A stretch of 11,796 nucleotides of DNA, from the NCBI GenBank assembly GCA_963808125.1, contig CAWEEP010000073.1, positions 1 through 11,796 on the forward strand, in the 5' to 3' direction. Of the stretch, positions 1-6,463 are shown in pieces; position 1 is the first letter of the stretch, and every line of letters begins with the position of its first letter. This DNA comes from CAWEEP01 sp963808125 (lineage in GTDB: Bacteria > Chloroflexota > Dormibacteria > Aeolococcales > Aeolococcaceae). A program made the position numbers and the translations under genes. The notes under the pieces are model-generated. The model saw only the letters and a list, made by a program, of their open reading frames with translations. It had not been told where the DNA came from and ran no database searches.

Positions 1-597
1 GCAGATGGCATCCGGACCTAGCCCTTCAGCCCACACGCGGCGGTTGGAAAGGCTCCCCGCCGCGTCGATGTCGAAGGCGGTGAGTTCGCACCGGCGAAGG
101 ACTTGCCGATGATCAGGGTCGAGTTGTCGGGCGTGACGACCATGCCGTTGGGGAACTTGAGACCCCCGAGCCACCTCGCGGGACCTGCCATCCGGGGTCA
201 CTAAGACTATGATGCCCGCGTCAGGAGGCTTACCGGCAAGGTAGTCGAATGCGATGCTGGTGACGTACACGTTGCCGCGCCCGTCGACAACGATGTCGTT
301 CCAACCAAGTTCACCGACATCACTGAGATCTGCATATGGGACCGCTGAGCCATCAGGTTCGACGCACAGCAGCTGTTTGCCAGTGACCAGCAGGCGTCCG
401 TCAGGTAGCCAGTCGATCGTCCAACCGAGGCCCTCCGGTCCGGGGCACATGACCTCGCTCTTGCCCTCGAGGTCCACGGCAACGATCTCGCCCGCCCCCC
501 AGTGTGCGAACCACAGTCGGCCGTCGTGCCAGCGAGGCGACTCGACCATGGCGAGCCCATCCAGGAGGACCTTCGGCTCAACAGGAGAGGAAGGCAT
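1..597 (-). pseudogene. SMP-30/gluconolactonase-like protein, partial, double frameshift
   Basis: The minus-strand frame starts at an ATG (595-597) preceded by GAGG three bases away and runs off the left edge. The start of the protein reads as a six-bladed beta-propeller of the SMP-30/gluconolactonase/LRE family, which hydrolyses sugar lactones or similar esters with a bound divalent metal. Visible family marks are VESPRWH, whose Glu19 is the expected metal ligand, DGRLWFAHWGAGEIVAVD, and WNDIVVDGRGNVYVTS. Around codon 144 (run of C at 163-167) the homology jumps frame to GLKFPNGMVVTPDN, which holds the conserved PNG Asn. Around 86-95 it returns to the original frame with CELTAFDIDAAGSL. The open frame is therefore never stopped, but about 25 residues including a metal-ligand region are scrambled. 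It is either a decayed gene or carries two indel errors. Only about two thirds of a usual 290-300 residue protein is in view. Confidence 0.75.
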
Positions 598-623
598 GAT
601 CCTCGCAGTCTAGCGCTCTGCTC

Positions 624-1532
624 GTGAGGCAGCGGTGGGAGCGGGAGACGGCACTCGAAGCCGCGACCGGGTCCAAGTGGGCATCCGGCGCGTTGTACCT
701 GGGCATGGCCTCGGCCGCCTCGGGCGCAGGCCATGACCCAGACGCTGCAGCCAGACCGCCTCGGCAATACTGGCCACCGATCATGCAGCGGCCCATACCT
801 GACCAGCCCCCGCTGGATCCGCCGTCCGCCCAGCGCCGGATCAGGGCCCTGCTGGTCCGGACGCGCTCTCTCGGCCAGGCCGCGAGGCAGCTATCCACGG
901 ACGACGCTGACGGGTTGGCCGATGGTCTGGTGGGGCCACTCAATACCACGATCGTCCAGGTTCTGGAGATCCGAGCCGTCATCCTCGCCGGGGCAGGCTG
1001 GGCCTCCGACGCAGCCCTCACCGCCCGGAATGCGCTCATGGTCCGTGAGTACTCCCGCGGCGACGCCCTGCAGGAGATCGGCGAGCGTCACGGCGTGAGC
1101 CACCAGCGCGTTCGCCATCTGATGCTCGCCTTCGGCGCCTGTCGAGTTCCGGAGCCCCCGCGGTCATGCAGCCTCTGCTCACGGCCCGTCGAGGCCTTCG
1201 GCCTCTGCCAATTCCACTACTACCGCCAACGGACATACGGGGACCCGGAGTTCGTGCTCCGGCGGGGGGTGAACGCGGACCACGGGACCTCGAGCCGGTA
1301 CGACGCCCGCTGCCGATGCGCCGCCTGTCGCGCCGCCAACACCGCCCGCTATCACGAGAGCACTGAAACTCGCTGTCGGGCACTTGCCGGCGCGGCGGTG
1401 CCCCATGGATCCGCCTCGACGTACCGCAATTGGGGCTGCCGCTGCGAGCCGTGCCATCAGGCGGCGCTGGCACGGGCCGCGCTGGCGCGCGCTGCGCGTC
1501 GGGCACGTCGTCGAACGCGAGTCAGCCCCTGA
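624..1532 (+). CDS. Cys/His-rich putative DNA-binding protein with HTH and tandem CRCxxC modules
   Basis: Hypothetical protein of 302 residues from a GTG at 624. Residues about 139-170 (EYSRGDALQEIGERHGVSHQRVRHLM) look like a helix-turn-helix of the sigma region 4 kind. A zinc-binding-type motif follows, C182-x2-C185-x9-C195-x2-H198, continuing into YYRQRTYGDP, which is common in phage and mobile-element proteins. Two copies of an H-G-(T/S)-x3-Y-x3-4-C-R-C-x2-C module follow at about 220-235 and 261-277. The tail is a basic Ala/Arg helix. DNA binding is inferred; no enzymatic motif is seen. The start is uncertain: no clear Shine-Dalgarno precedes 624, only 26 bases separate it from the divergent SMP-30-like gene, and in-frame ATGs at 705 and 783 are alternatives. 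High GC3 in codons 1-40 favours the upstream start. Its 3' end has a partial second copy near 7128. Confidence 0.6.
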   Translation: MRQRWERETALEAATGSKWASGALYLGMASAASGAGHDPDAAARPPRQYWPPIMQRPIPDQPPLDPPSAQRRIRALLVRTRSLGQAARQLSTDDADGLADGLVGPLNTTIVQVLEIRAVILAGAGWASDAALTARNALMVREYSRGDALQEIGERHGVSHQRVRHLMLAFGACRVPEPPRSCSLCSRPVEAFGLCQFHYYRQRTYGDPEFVLRRGVNADHGTSSRYDARCRCAACRAANTARYHESTETRCRALAGAAVPHGSASTYRNWGCRCEPCHQAALARAALARAARRARRRTRVSP

Positions 1533-1544
1533 AGGGCTGGTGGG

Positions 1545-1769
1545 TCAGCTCGACGGTGGACGGTGGTTCGGGTTGGGGTTGAACTCTCCGATAACCTCGC
1601 CGTCAGCGCCGATTTGCCAGGCTCCCTTGATCGCGGTCGCAGGGACGCACCCATCGGGGTCATCTACCTGGGAGCCGTCAATCTCATAGACCCAGCCGCC
1701 GCCCAGCCGGACGGCCTCCGCGCGTTGAGCGGCAAATCTCGCATCGCGGGGCGGCCTGCGTTCTTCCAT
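1545..1769 (-). CDS. Small hypothetical protein (GGGWVYEIDGS type)
   Basis: A 74-residue protein, convergent with the Cys/His-rich gene and ending 12 bases from it. The N-terminal third is basic and Arg-rich. The rest reads as a compact hydrophilic domain, GGGWVYEIDGS then VPATAIKGAWQIG and GEVIGEFNPNPNH, with aromatic, Gly and Asp spacing typical of a real folded protein rather than a shadow frame. There is no signal peptide and no membrane segment. The ATG at 1769 is the only standard start, because an in-frame TGA lies eight codons upstream; the Shine-Dalgarno is weak. I do not recognise the family. The phrase IKGAWQIGADGEVIGEF reminds me of small actinobacterial hypotheticals, but I can assign no function. 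Confidence 0.55.
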   Translation of the reverse strand: MEERRPPRDARFAAQRAEAVRLGGGWVYEIDGSQVDDPDGCVPATAIKGAWQIGADGEVIGEFNPNPNHRPPSS

Positions 1770-1871
1770 GAGGGCAAGAATGCGCCTTCAAACTGACCCA
1801 CGCAGCTGAGGACGGCGCCGCCGGTTGGCCCAGGCTGAACACGCCGGATGATCAGCCACTAAAGTGAGTAG

Positions 1872-2063
1872 GATGGCCTCGCCGGCAGGGCGGGTTGGGG
1901 CCGGTGGCCGACCAGGGGGTGTGGGGACCTGGGGCTCGGGGAGAGGTTGAGCAGGGTCAGGGCGCGGGCCTGGAGGGGGGTGGGGGTGGTGACGATGTCG
2001 AAGGCGGCGCTCTCCGGCAAGCCGCGGGGGCTCCGGTCCGAGTACCTCTGAACGCGTCATTCA
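1872..2063 (-). pseudogene. C-terminal remnant of an unidentified protein, possibly a transposase
   Basis: Minus-strand frame immediately after a TGA near 2062 and ending at TAG near 1872. It reads SPRGLPESAAFDIVTTPTP and LQARALTLLNLSP, followed by a low-complexity Pro/Arg tail ending PSYSL. The first 35 or so codons have good coding character and no start codon of their own, so this looks like the 3' end of a truncated gene lying directly behind the ABC permease remnant. The TTPTPLQARAL phrase resembles tails I associate with some IS transposases, but I cannot confirm a family. The C-rich Pro codons here create the G-quadruplex motif on the plus strand. Confidence 0.3.
1915..1941 (+). other. 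Predicted G-quadruplex motif
   Basis: Four runs of at least four G (1915-1919, 1923-1926, 1931-1934, 1938-1941) are separated by loops of 3, 4 and 3 bases, a canonical four-tetrad motif. A second very G-rich block lies at about 1972-1989. Seen directly; whether it folds or matters in vivo is unknown. Confidence 0.5.
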
Positions 2064-2079
2064 CCTATCGGCGCAAGCT

Positions 2080-2681
2080 CTAAGTGTCGCCTCCGCCATC
2101 GTCAGCTCCTCTGAGTGCCTGAATCCGCCTCACGGTGCCCGCTGGGGGTCCGCCGGGGCCCACGCCCGTCGTCTTCACGGCACGGGACCCGGTAATCAGC
2201 CGCTCCCGGTCAAACGTGGCCACGACCCCCCGCCACATGGCGATATCGATGAGCAGCAGCCCGAGGCCGAACCCCACCGCCGTCCACGTGCCCACGGGCA
2301 CAATCTGGAACGACACCAGGGCAGTCGCCCGAGCGGCGGCAGGCTGGCCAGCGTCCCCAGCTGCTGCGCGATCCGCACATCGCTGGATCGCGCCGAGATC
2401 GCGGTGCCGACCCCGATCGACCAGACGGCGAGCAGCGGCGCGAAAAGCGCCTGGGCGAGGATGTGCGAGCCTTCGGTCAGGGTCGTCGCCACCGTGGGGT
2501 TGGCGGCGAAGAAGTGGGCCAGGATCACGACCAGAGCGAATAGGATGTAGGCGATCCCGACCGAGGGTGAGGCGCCGCCCAGAGCGCCCAGGCGGCCTAT
2601 ATCTCTCCCATGGATTTGGCAGGAGAGCCCGTTAAGCCGGCGGCCCGGGAGCCTCCGCTGCGGGCGTGGCCAGCCGGCCAC
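2080..2681 (-). pseudogene. ABC-2 type transporter permease, truncated and frameshifted
   Basis: Two minus-strand frames together make the C-terminal part of an ABC-2 family membrane permease, the membrane subunit of an ATP-driven exporter. The first frame gives the hydrophobic IAYILFALVVILAHFFA, then ILAQALFAPLLAVWSIGVG and AISARSSDVRIAQQLGTLAS. The SARSSDVRxAQQLG phrase is characteristic of such permeases. At about 2319-2335 the frame shifts (-1 or +2) and continues as ALVSFQIVPVGTW, VGFGLGLLLIDIAMW and FDRERLITG, ending at TAG (2080-2082). Most N-terminal helices are missing: sequence upstream of about 2600 loses the homology and the apparent Met at 2681 is probably not native. The partner ATPase gene is not in view. 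Substrate unknown. Frame change plus truncation make this a pseudogene. Confidence 0.7.
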
Positions 2682-2772
2682 GGCAAGAATCGCGTGTTGA
2701 CGGAACGACTGGCCTCATGTCCCTACTCTCAACAGTTGGTCAAATCACCCACGGAAACGACCGGAGAGCCCA

Positions 2773-2850
2773 ATGGTTGTGGTTCCGGTTCTTGCGATCA
2801 TCCTTGGACTCCTTCCTGCGTCTCTGCACCCTGACGGTCACGCCGAATGA
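2773..2850 (+). CDS. Possible 25-residue hydrophobic micropeptide
   Basis: A plus-strand ATG at 2773 follows GGAGAG with a four-base spacer and opens a 25-codon frame ending at TGA (2848-2850). The peptide is a short hydrophobic helix, VVVPVLAIILGLLPASL, with a polar end. It could be a tiny membrane peptide, the start of a decayed exported protein, or chance. Codon use is less GC3-biased than the true genes nearby. The rest of the 2682-2865 gap holds nothing I can name. Confidence 0.2.
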   Translation: MVVVPVLAIILGLLPASLHPDGHAE

Positions 2851-2865
2851 CCCAGGCGCTGCCGG

Positions 2866-3875
2866 TCACGGACAGCGCGCTGAGCGCTGGCCATCGCGTG
2901 TGTCCAGGGTGGTGGATGGGAGGTCGAACTTGGCCACTAGGCCAGGACCGCCGCCAAAGACGGTCATGCGAGTGATTCCGGTGGGGGTGACGGTGAGGAC
3001 GGCCACTCCGAGGGCCTGATAGGTGCCGTCGCCGACCCCATGATAGGTCACCGTGGCGGGCTGGCCGTTGGCGACGGTAGGGCGCATCAGCCAGTCCCCG
3101 GGTGATCCGGTCACGTGTGCGAGATAACGCAGGCAGGTGGCGCGGCCGGCGAACCACGTGGGTGTACCGACCAGCTCTATCGCGGCGTCAGCTCGCAGGG
3201 CTCTCTCCAAGGCGGCGATGTCGGCGTGCTCGAAGCCGCTCATATACCAGTCGAGGAGTTCTCGGGCCCGCGGTTCGGTGGGCTCGATGATGCTGTCTGG
3301 TTCCGGGGCCGCCTCCTTGATCCGCGCGCGGGCTCGCTGCAGCGTGCTCTTCACAGCCGCGGCCGAGATCCCGAGCATGGCCGCGACCTCGGTGGCCGAG
3401 AAGCCGAGCACCTCCCGGAGTGCGAGCACGGCGCGCTGCCGGGGCCGTAGGTACTGCAGGCTGGCGATGAACGCCAACCGCAGGCTCTCCCGCATGGCGA
3501 CGATGGCTGCAGGGTCAGGGACCCCCGGGTTACCAGCGCATCCGGGATCGGCTCGAGCCATGCCACGTCGGGCGGGGCCGGCCCGGGCGGGCTGTCGGGG
3601 TCGCTCGCTGGGCCGCCCAGGCCGGACGGCAGCGCCCGCCGACCGCGCTGCTGAAGCGCGTTCAGGCAGCAATTGGTCGCGATGCGGTAGAGCCAGGGGC
3701 GGAACGACGACCGGTCCTCCAGCGTTTCATACGAGCGCCAGGCGCGCAGATAGGTTTCCTGCGCCAGGTCCTCGGCGTCGTCGATGGAGCCCAGCATCCG
3801 GTAGCAGTGCGCCAGCAGCTCGCGCCGCAACGGCTCGGCAAGCTCGACGAACTCCGTTGCTCGGTCTGGCATCAC
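2866..3875 (-). pseudogene. ECF sigma factor with SnoaL-like C-terminal domain, one frameshift
   Basis: RNA polymerase sigma-70 family, extracytoplasmic-function type, resembling the SigG-like group (ECF56) with a fused SnoaL-like domain that in related groups modulates sigma activity. The first frame, from GTG 3875 or ATG 3872, has region 2: LLAHCYRMLGSIDDAEDLAQ then ETYLRAW and FRPWLYRIATNCCLN, ending WLEPIPDALV. At about 3520-3533 the frame shifts by one base and continues with DPAAIVAMRESLRLAFIASL, region 4 (RPRQRAVLALREVLGFSATE, VAAMLGISAAAVKSTLQRAR), then the SnoaL-like part (YMSGFEHADIAALERALRAD, GTPTWFAGR, ANGQPATVTYHG). AGGAG lies six bases before the GTG. The gene starts 37 bases after the hydrolase stop, so the two probably formed one transcript. 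As read, a truncated region 2 protein would be made, so it is non-functional unless the indel is an assembly error. Confidence 0.8.
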
Positions 3876-3912
3876 CCATCGCTCCTGGCGGCACTGCCCC
3901 GGCGTCTGGTCT

Positions 3913-4536
3913 TCAGAGGCCGAGCCTGGGCCGTATCCAGCTGGCCATCCTACGGATCGCGTCGTCGGCTTCGGGTGCCCGGCCCGCCGCCATCTGGAAG
4001 GTGTGCAGCATGTCGGGGAAGACGTCGAGCCTCACCTCGACGCCCGCCTTCCTGGCGCGTTCGTCGAGCCGGCGCGCGTCGTCAAGGAGGGTCTCATCTC
4101 CGCCCACCTGGATGTAGATCGGCCCGAGGCCGGCAAGGTCGGCGTACAGCGGGTTAGCCATCGGATCCCGGGGATCGCCGGCTTCGCCCAGGAAGCCACT
4201 CACGAGACTCTGCACGAGCTGCTTCTGGAAGAAGGGATCCTTGTCGCGGTTGGTCTCATACGAATCCCCGCTGACCTCCAGATCAACCGCCGGCGATATC
4301 AGCGACGCGGCGGCGGGTAGCGGCACACCTTGGCTCCGGGCACTCAATTGCGCCGTCACCGCCAGCCAGCCCCCGGTCGAATCGCCAACAAACGCGACGT
4401 GACGGGCAGCGATGCCCTGGCCCAGCAACCACCGGTACGCGGCCACCACCTCGACCACTGGCCCCGGGTACCCGCCGCCCTCGGGCAACAGCCGGTAGCT
4501 CACCAGAACCGCACGCGCGCCTGAGGCCTTGGCTAG
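3913..4536 (-). pseudogene. Alpha/beta hydrolase (HSL family), 3' half, IS-disrupted
   Basis: C-terminal two thirds of a hormone-sensitive-lipase-family carboxylesterase or lipase. It begins in KASGARAVLVSYRL, carries the nucleophile elbow GDSTGG (usually GDSAGG), the acid-residue region VGGDETLLDDARRLDERAR and the catalytic His in FPDMLHTFQ, and ends RPRLGL before TGA (3913-3915). All three triad positions are present in this half, while the HGGG oxyanion motif lies in the other half at 5879-6156. The IS5-family element sits between them, with CTAG duplicated at 4533-4536 and 5879-5882. Deleting the IS and one CTAG joins GHLA to KASG in frame. The reconstructed gene would encode 298 residues after correcting one extra base near 6064, the normal family size. 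Confidence 0.85.
4533..4536. repeat. Target site duplication CTAG, left copy
   Basis: CTAG directly abuts the left inverted repeat and is repeated at 5879-5882. It fits the YTAR four-base target known for the IS5 group of the IS5 family. Merging the two copies restores the hydrolase frame. Confidence 0.85.
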
Positions 4537-4565
4537 CAGGGTGCGGAAGAACCCCCTGAGGGGCT
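4537..4565 (+). repeat. IS terminal inverted repeat, left
   Basis: Begins CAGGGTGCGGAAG, identical over 13 bases to the reverse complement of the right end, with 23 of 29 matching overall, including a shared GGGGCT block near position 24-29. Confidence 0.85.
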
Positions 4566-4617
4566 TGCCGGGTTAAACACGGATGTGAGAAGTCTTGCGG
4601 GGACGCGTCGTCCCAGC

Positions 4618-4622
4618 AGGAG
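4618..4622 (+). promoter_or_regulatory. Shine-Dalgarno of the transposase
   Basis: AGGAG lies seven bases before the ATG at 4630 and selects that start over the GTG at 4585, which has no such site. Confidence 0.65.
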
Positions 4623-4629
4623 ATCTCGA

Positions 4630-5730
4630 ATGCGTGGCAGCCCCGATCTGCAGATGACGATGCTCACCACGGTGAGCACGGAGGCGATGGTCCCGGCGGA
4701 TCACCCCCTGCGCCGGATCCGGACCATCGTGGACGCGGTCCTGGCGGAGATGGACGGCGACTTCGAGGCCATGTACTCGAGCATCGGCCGGCCCAGCGTG
4801 CCCCCGGAGACGCTGCTGAAGTCGACGGTGCTGATGGCCATGTTCTCGATCCGGAGCGAGCGCGCCTTCTGCCAGCACCTGACCTACAACCTGCTGTTCA
4901 AGTGGTTCCTGGATCTGCCCATTGACGCCCCGGCCTTCGACCCGACCACCTTCACCAAGAACCGGGAGCGGTTGCTCAAGGCCGAGATCGCCGATCGGTT
5001 CCTGGCCGAGGTGGTCAAGCAGGCCAAGCTGCGGCGCTACATCTCGAGCGAGCACTTCAGCGTCGACGGCACGCTGCTCGAGGCCTGGGCCTCCCACAAG
5101 AGTTTTCGCCCGCGGGACGAGGGCAGCTCATCGGCTCCGCCGACCTCGGGGGGCGGCCGGAACGCCGAGCGCGACTTCCACGGCGAGCGCCGGACCAATG
5201 AGACCCACCGCTCGACCACCGATCCCGAGGCCCGGATGATGCGCAAGGGCGACTCCCAGCCGGCCAAGCTGAGCTTCATGGGCCACCTGCTGATGGAGCA
5301 TCGCAAGGCCCTGATCGTGGGCATGGATTTGACCCAGGCGGACGGCCACGCCGAGCGGAGGACGGCGCTGGAACTGTTGGGGGCGCTGCCGACCACGCTG
5401 CGACGACGGACGGTGGCAGCTGACAAGGCGTACGACACCCGAGACTTCGTGGCGGGCTGCCGGGAGCTGGGGGTGACGCCGCACGTGGCCCAGAACATCG
5501 GCGACCGACGCAGCAGCGCGATCGACGGGCGCACCACCCGACATCCCGGCCACGAGGTGAGCCTGCGCGTGCGCAAGCGGATCGAGGAGCCCTTCGGCTG
5601 GATGAAGACGGTGGCGGGCGGCAGGAAGCTCCGCTACCGTGGCTGCCGGCGCAACCGGGCGTGGTTCCTGATGACCGGAGCCGCTTACAACCTCATCCGC
5701 ATAGCGGCGCTCGACGCGGCGGCCGGCTGA
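4630..5730 (+). CDS. IS5-family transposase
   Basis: DDE transposase of 366 residues that would cut and paste this IS using its inverted repeats. The N-terminal part, RPSVPPETLLKSTVLMAMF and SIRSERAFCQHLTYNLLFKW, is the DUF772-type helical DNA-binding domain. The catalytic domain has Asp146 in FSVDGTLLEAWASHKS, Asp265 in AADKAYDTRDF, and Glu319 or Glu320 in RKRIEEPFGWMK. DFHGERRTNETHRSTTDPEA, HVAQN and SSAIDGRTTRHPG are further family hallmarks. Length is usual for this branch, with no frameshift or internal stop. The ATG at 4630 is chosen because AGGAG precedes it by seven bases; the frame is also open from a GTG at 4585. It is the only gene in the left half of the window with an assignable family and no damage. 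Confidence 0.95.
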   Translation: MRGSPDLQMTMLTTVSTEAMVPADHPLRRIRTIVDAVLAEMDGDFEAMYSSIGRPSVPPETLLKSTVLMAMFSIRSERAFCQHLTYNLLFKWFLDLPIDAPAFDPTTFTKNRERLLKAEIADRFLAEVVKQAKLRRYISSEHFSVDGTLLEAWASHKSFRPRDEGSSSAPPTSGGGRNAERDFHGERRTNETHRSTTDPEARMMRKGDSQPAKLSFMGHLLMEHRKALIVGMDLTQADGHAERRTALELLGALPTTLRRRTVAADKAYDTRDFVAGCRELGVTPHVAQNIGDRRSSAIDGRTTRHPGHEVSLRVRKRIEEPFGWMKTVAGGRKLRYRGCRRNRAWFLMTGAAYNLIRIAALDAAAG

Positions 5731-5849
5731 GGACCGCCGCGGCGACGGCCCGGGAGGCGATCCGGGCGGGCCGCCAGCCGTTGAGGTGGGACCGGATACG
5801 CCGCCGACACACCCGGCCACCCATCGCGGACCAACAATCGCCGGCCGGC

Positions 5850-5878
5850 AGCCCCAGAGACGCTACTTCCGCACCCTG
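5850..5878 (-). repeat. IS terminal inverted repeat, right
   Basis: Its reverse complement begins CAGGGTGCGGAAG and pairs with the left end at 4537-4565. Confidence 0.85.
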
Positions 5879-5882
5879 CTAG
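5879..5882. repeat. Target site duplication CTAG, right copy
   Basis: Second copy of the CTAG flanking the IS5-family element; in the hydrolase it spans the Leu-Ala codons CTA-GCC. Confidence 0.85.
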
Positions 5883-6156
5883 GTGGCCGAACATCTTCCG
5901 ATGCGTGTAGATCGAGCCGCTCACGAACCCTCCCCCATGGATACAAACCAGCACCCGGTCGGTGCTGGCGCCCTTGGGGATCGCCCACATCGCGGGGCGC
6001 CCACCTGCCTCGATCTCTAGGTAATCGACCTCGCGGGGCTCCGCAGTGAGGTCCCCCCAGGAACTCGTCATCCGGTCTCTCAAAGCCCGGCTGAACCATG
6101 GCACGCCGGGCCGCCTCCCAGCGCCTCCTCACCGCCTCGGACTGCTTACTTGGCAA
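5879..6156 (-). pseudogene. Alpha/beta hydrolase (HSL family), 5' half, frameshifted and IS-disrupted
   Basis: N-terminal part of the hydrolase whose remainder is at 3913-4536. The start is a TTG (6154-6156) preceded by GGAGG (6164-6168) with a seven-base spacer, giving LPSKQSEAVRRRWEAARRAM and then VQPGFERPDDE. Next to the run of C at 6055-6060 one extra base (about 6061-6066) shifts the frame, after which SWGDLTAEPREVDYLEIEAG, MWAIPKG and the oxyanion-hole motif in CIHGGGFVSGSIYTHRKMFG continue to the IS. The frame then runs into IS sequence and would give a chimeric tail. There are two separate lesions, a one-base insertion and the IS. This family hydrolyses short-chain esters or lactones; the real substrate is unknown. 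Confidence 0.8.
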
Positions 6157-6163
6157 CGCGGTT

Positions 6164-6168
6164 CCTCC
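6164..6168 (-). promoter_or_regulatory. Shine-Dalgarno of the hydrolase
   Basis: Read on the minus strand this is GGAGG, seven bases before TTG 6156. It supports the unusual TTG start over downstream ATGs. Confidence 0.55.
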
Positions 6169-6222
6169 ATCCCGGTTTCGAACAGCTCGGCCGCATGACC
6201 TCAACAACTCAGACCGCCGATC

Positions 6223-6365
6223 GCCCGGAAAGGAATCGCAGCTCCCACCGCCTTGACGGCGAACCCATGTTCCGCTGCTCCCTGAAGAGCCCGATATCTA
6301 CCAGGTTCTCGACCACGGTGATTCGCTCACGGGCCCACGCGGCCGCGGCGGACTGACCCGCCCCG
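6223..6365 (-). pseudogene. Unidentified coding remnant between hydrolase and methyltransferase
   Basis: The 307-base gap 6157-6463 holds a minus-strand frame with strong GC3 bias reading QSAAAAWARERITVVENLVD, IGLFREQRNMGSPSRRWELR and ending at TGA. It has no credible start, and upstream of about 6365 the coding character fades. It looks like the 3' end of a lost gene. I do not recognise the family. Nothing else is visible in the gap. Confidence 0.3.
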
Positions 6366-6463
6366 GGAATCCTTGGGGCTCTGGGGCGTCCTGAGTTCGG
6401 CGGAGTCCGATACTTGGGCTCAGGCTGCCGTCGTTGGGTGGCGTCGAACCTCGAACGCGACGG

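Larger units (their letters stand above)
4537..5878 (+). mobile_element. Complete IS5-family insertion sequence
   Basis: A 1342-bp element bounded by imperfect terminal inverted repeats, identical over the outer 13 bases (CAGGGTGCGGAAG) and matching at 23 of 29, flanked by a CTAG duplication. It holds one intact transposase on the plus strand, opposite to the hydrolase it splits. The left non-coding end has a short CCCC-TGA-GGGG stem (4553-4562) that might limit read-in transcription. About 148 bases follow the transposase stop before the right end. Intact gene, matching ends and undamaged target duplication indicate a recent insertion. No second copy is in the window. Confidence 0.9.

Noticed and set aside
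2665..2682. Seven-bp GC stem with four-base loop as a terminator
   Set aside because: No T-run follows on either strand and it does not sit after an intact gene.
3510..3540. Sigma factor frame change as programmed frameshifting
   Set aside because: No slippery heptamer of known type or stimulatory structure seen; several neighbouring genes show indels, so decay or error is simpler.
3137..4117. 326-codon plus-strand open frame across the sigma factor and hydrolase
   Set aside because: Arg/Ser/Ala-rich shadow of two recognisable minus-strand genes.
4537..5878. One side of a composite transposon
   Set aside because: No second copy of the IS or of its inverted repeats was found in the window.
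5685..6104. 139-residue open frame as an intact small hydrolase
   Set aside because: Its start lies inside the gene after the frameshift and its last third is IS sequence; it is a chimera of the broken hydrolase and the IS end.
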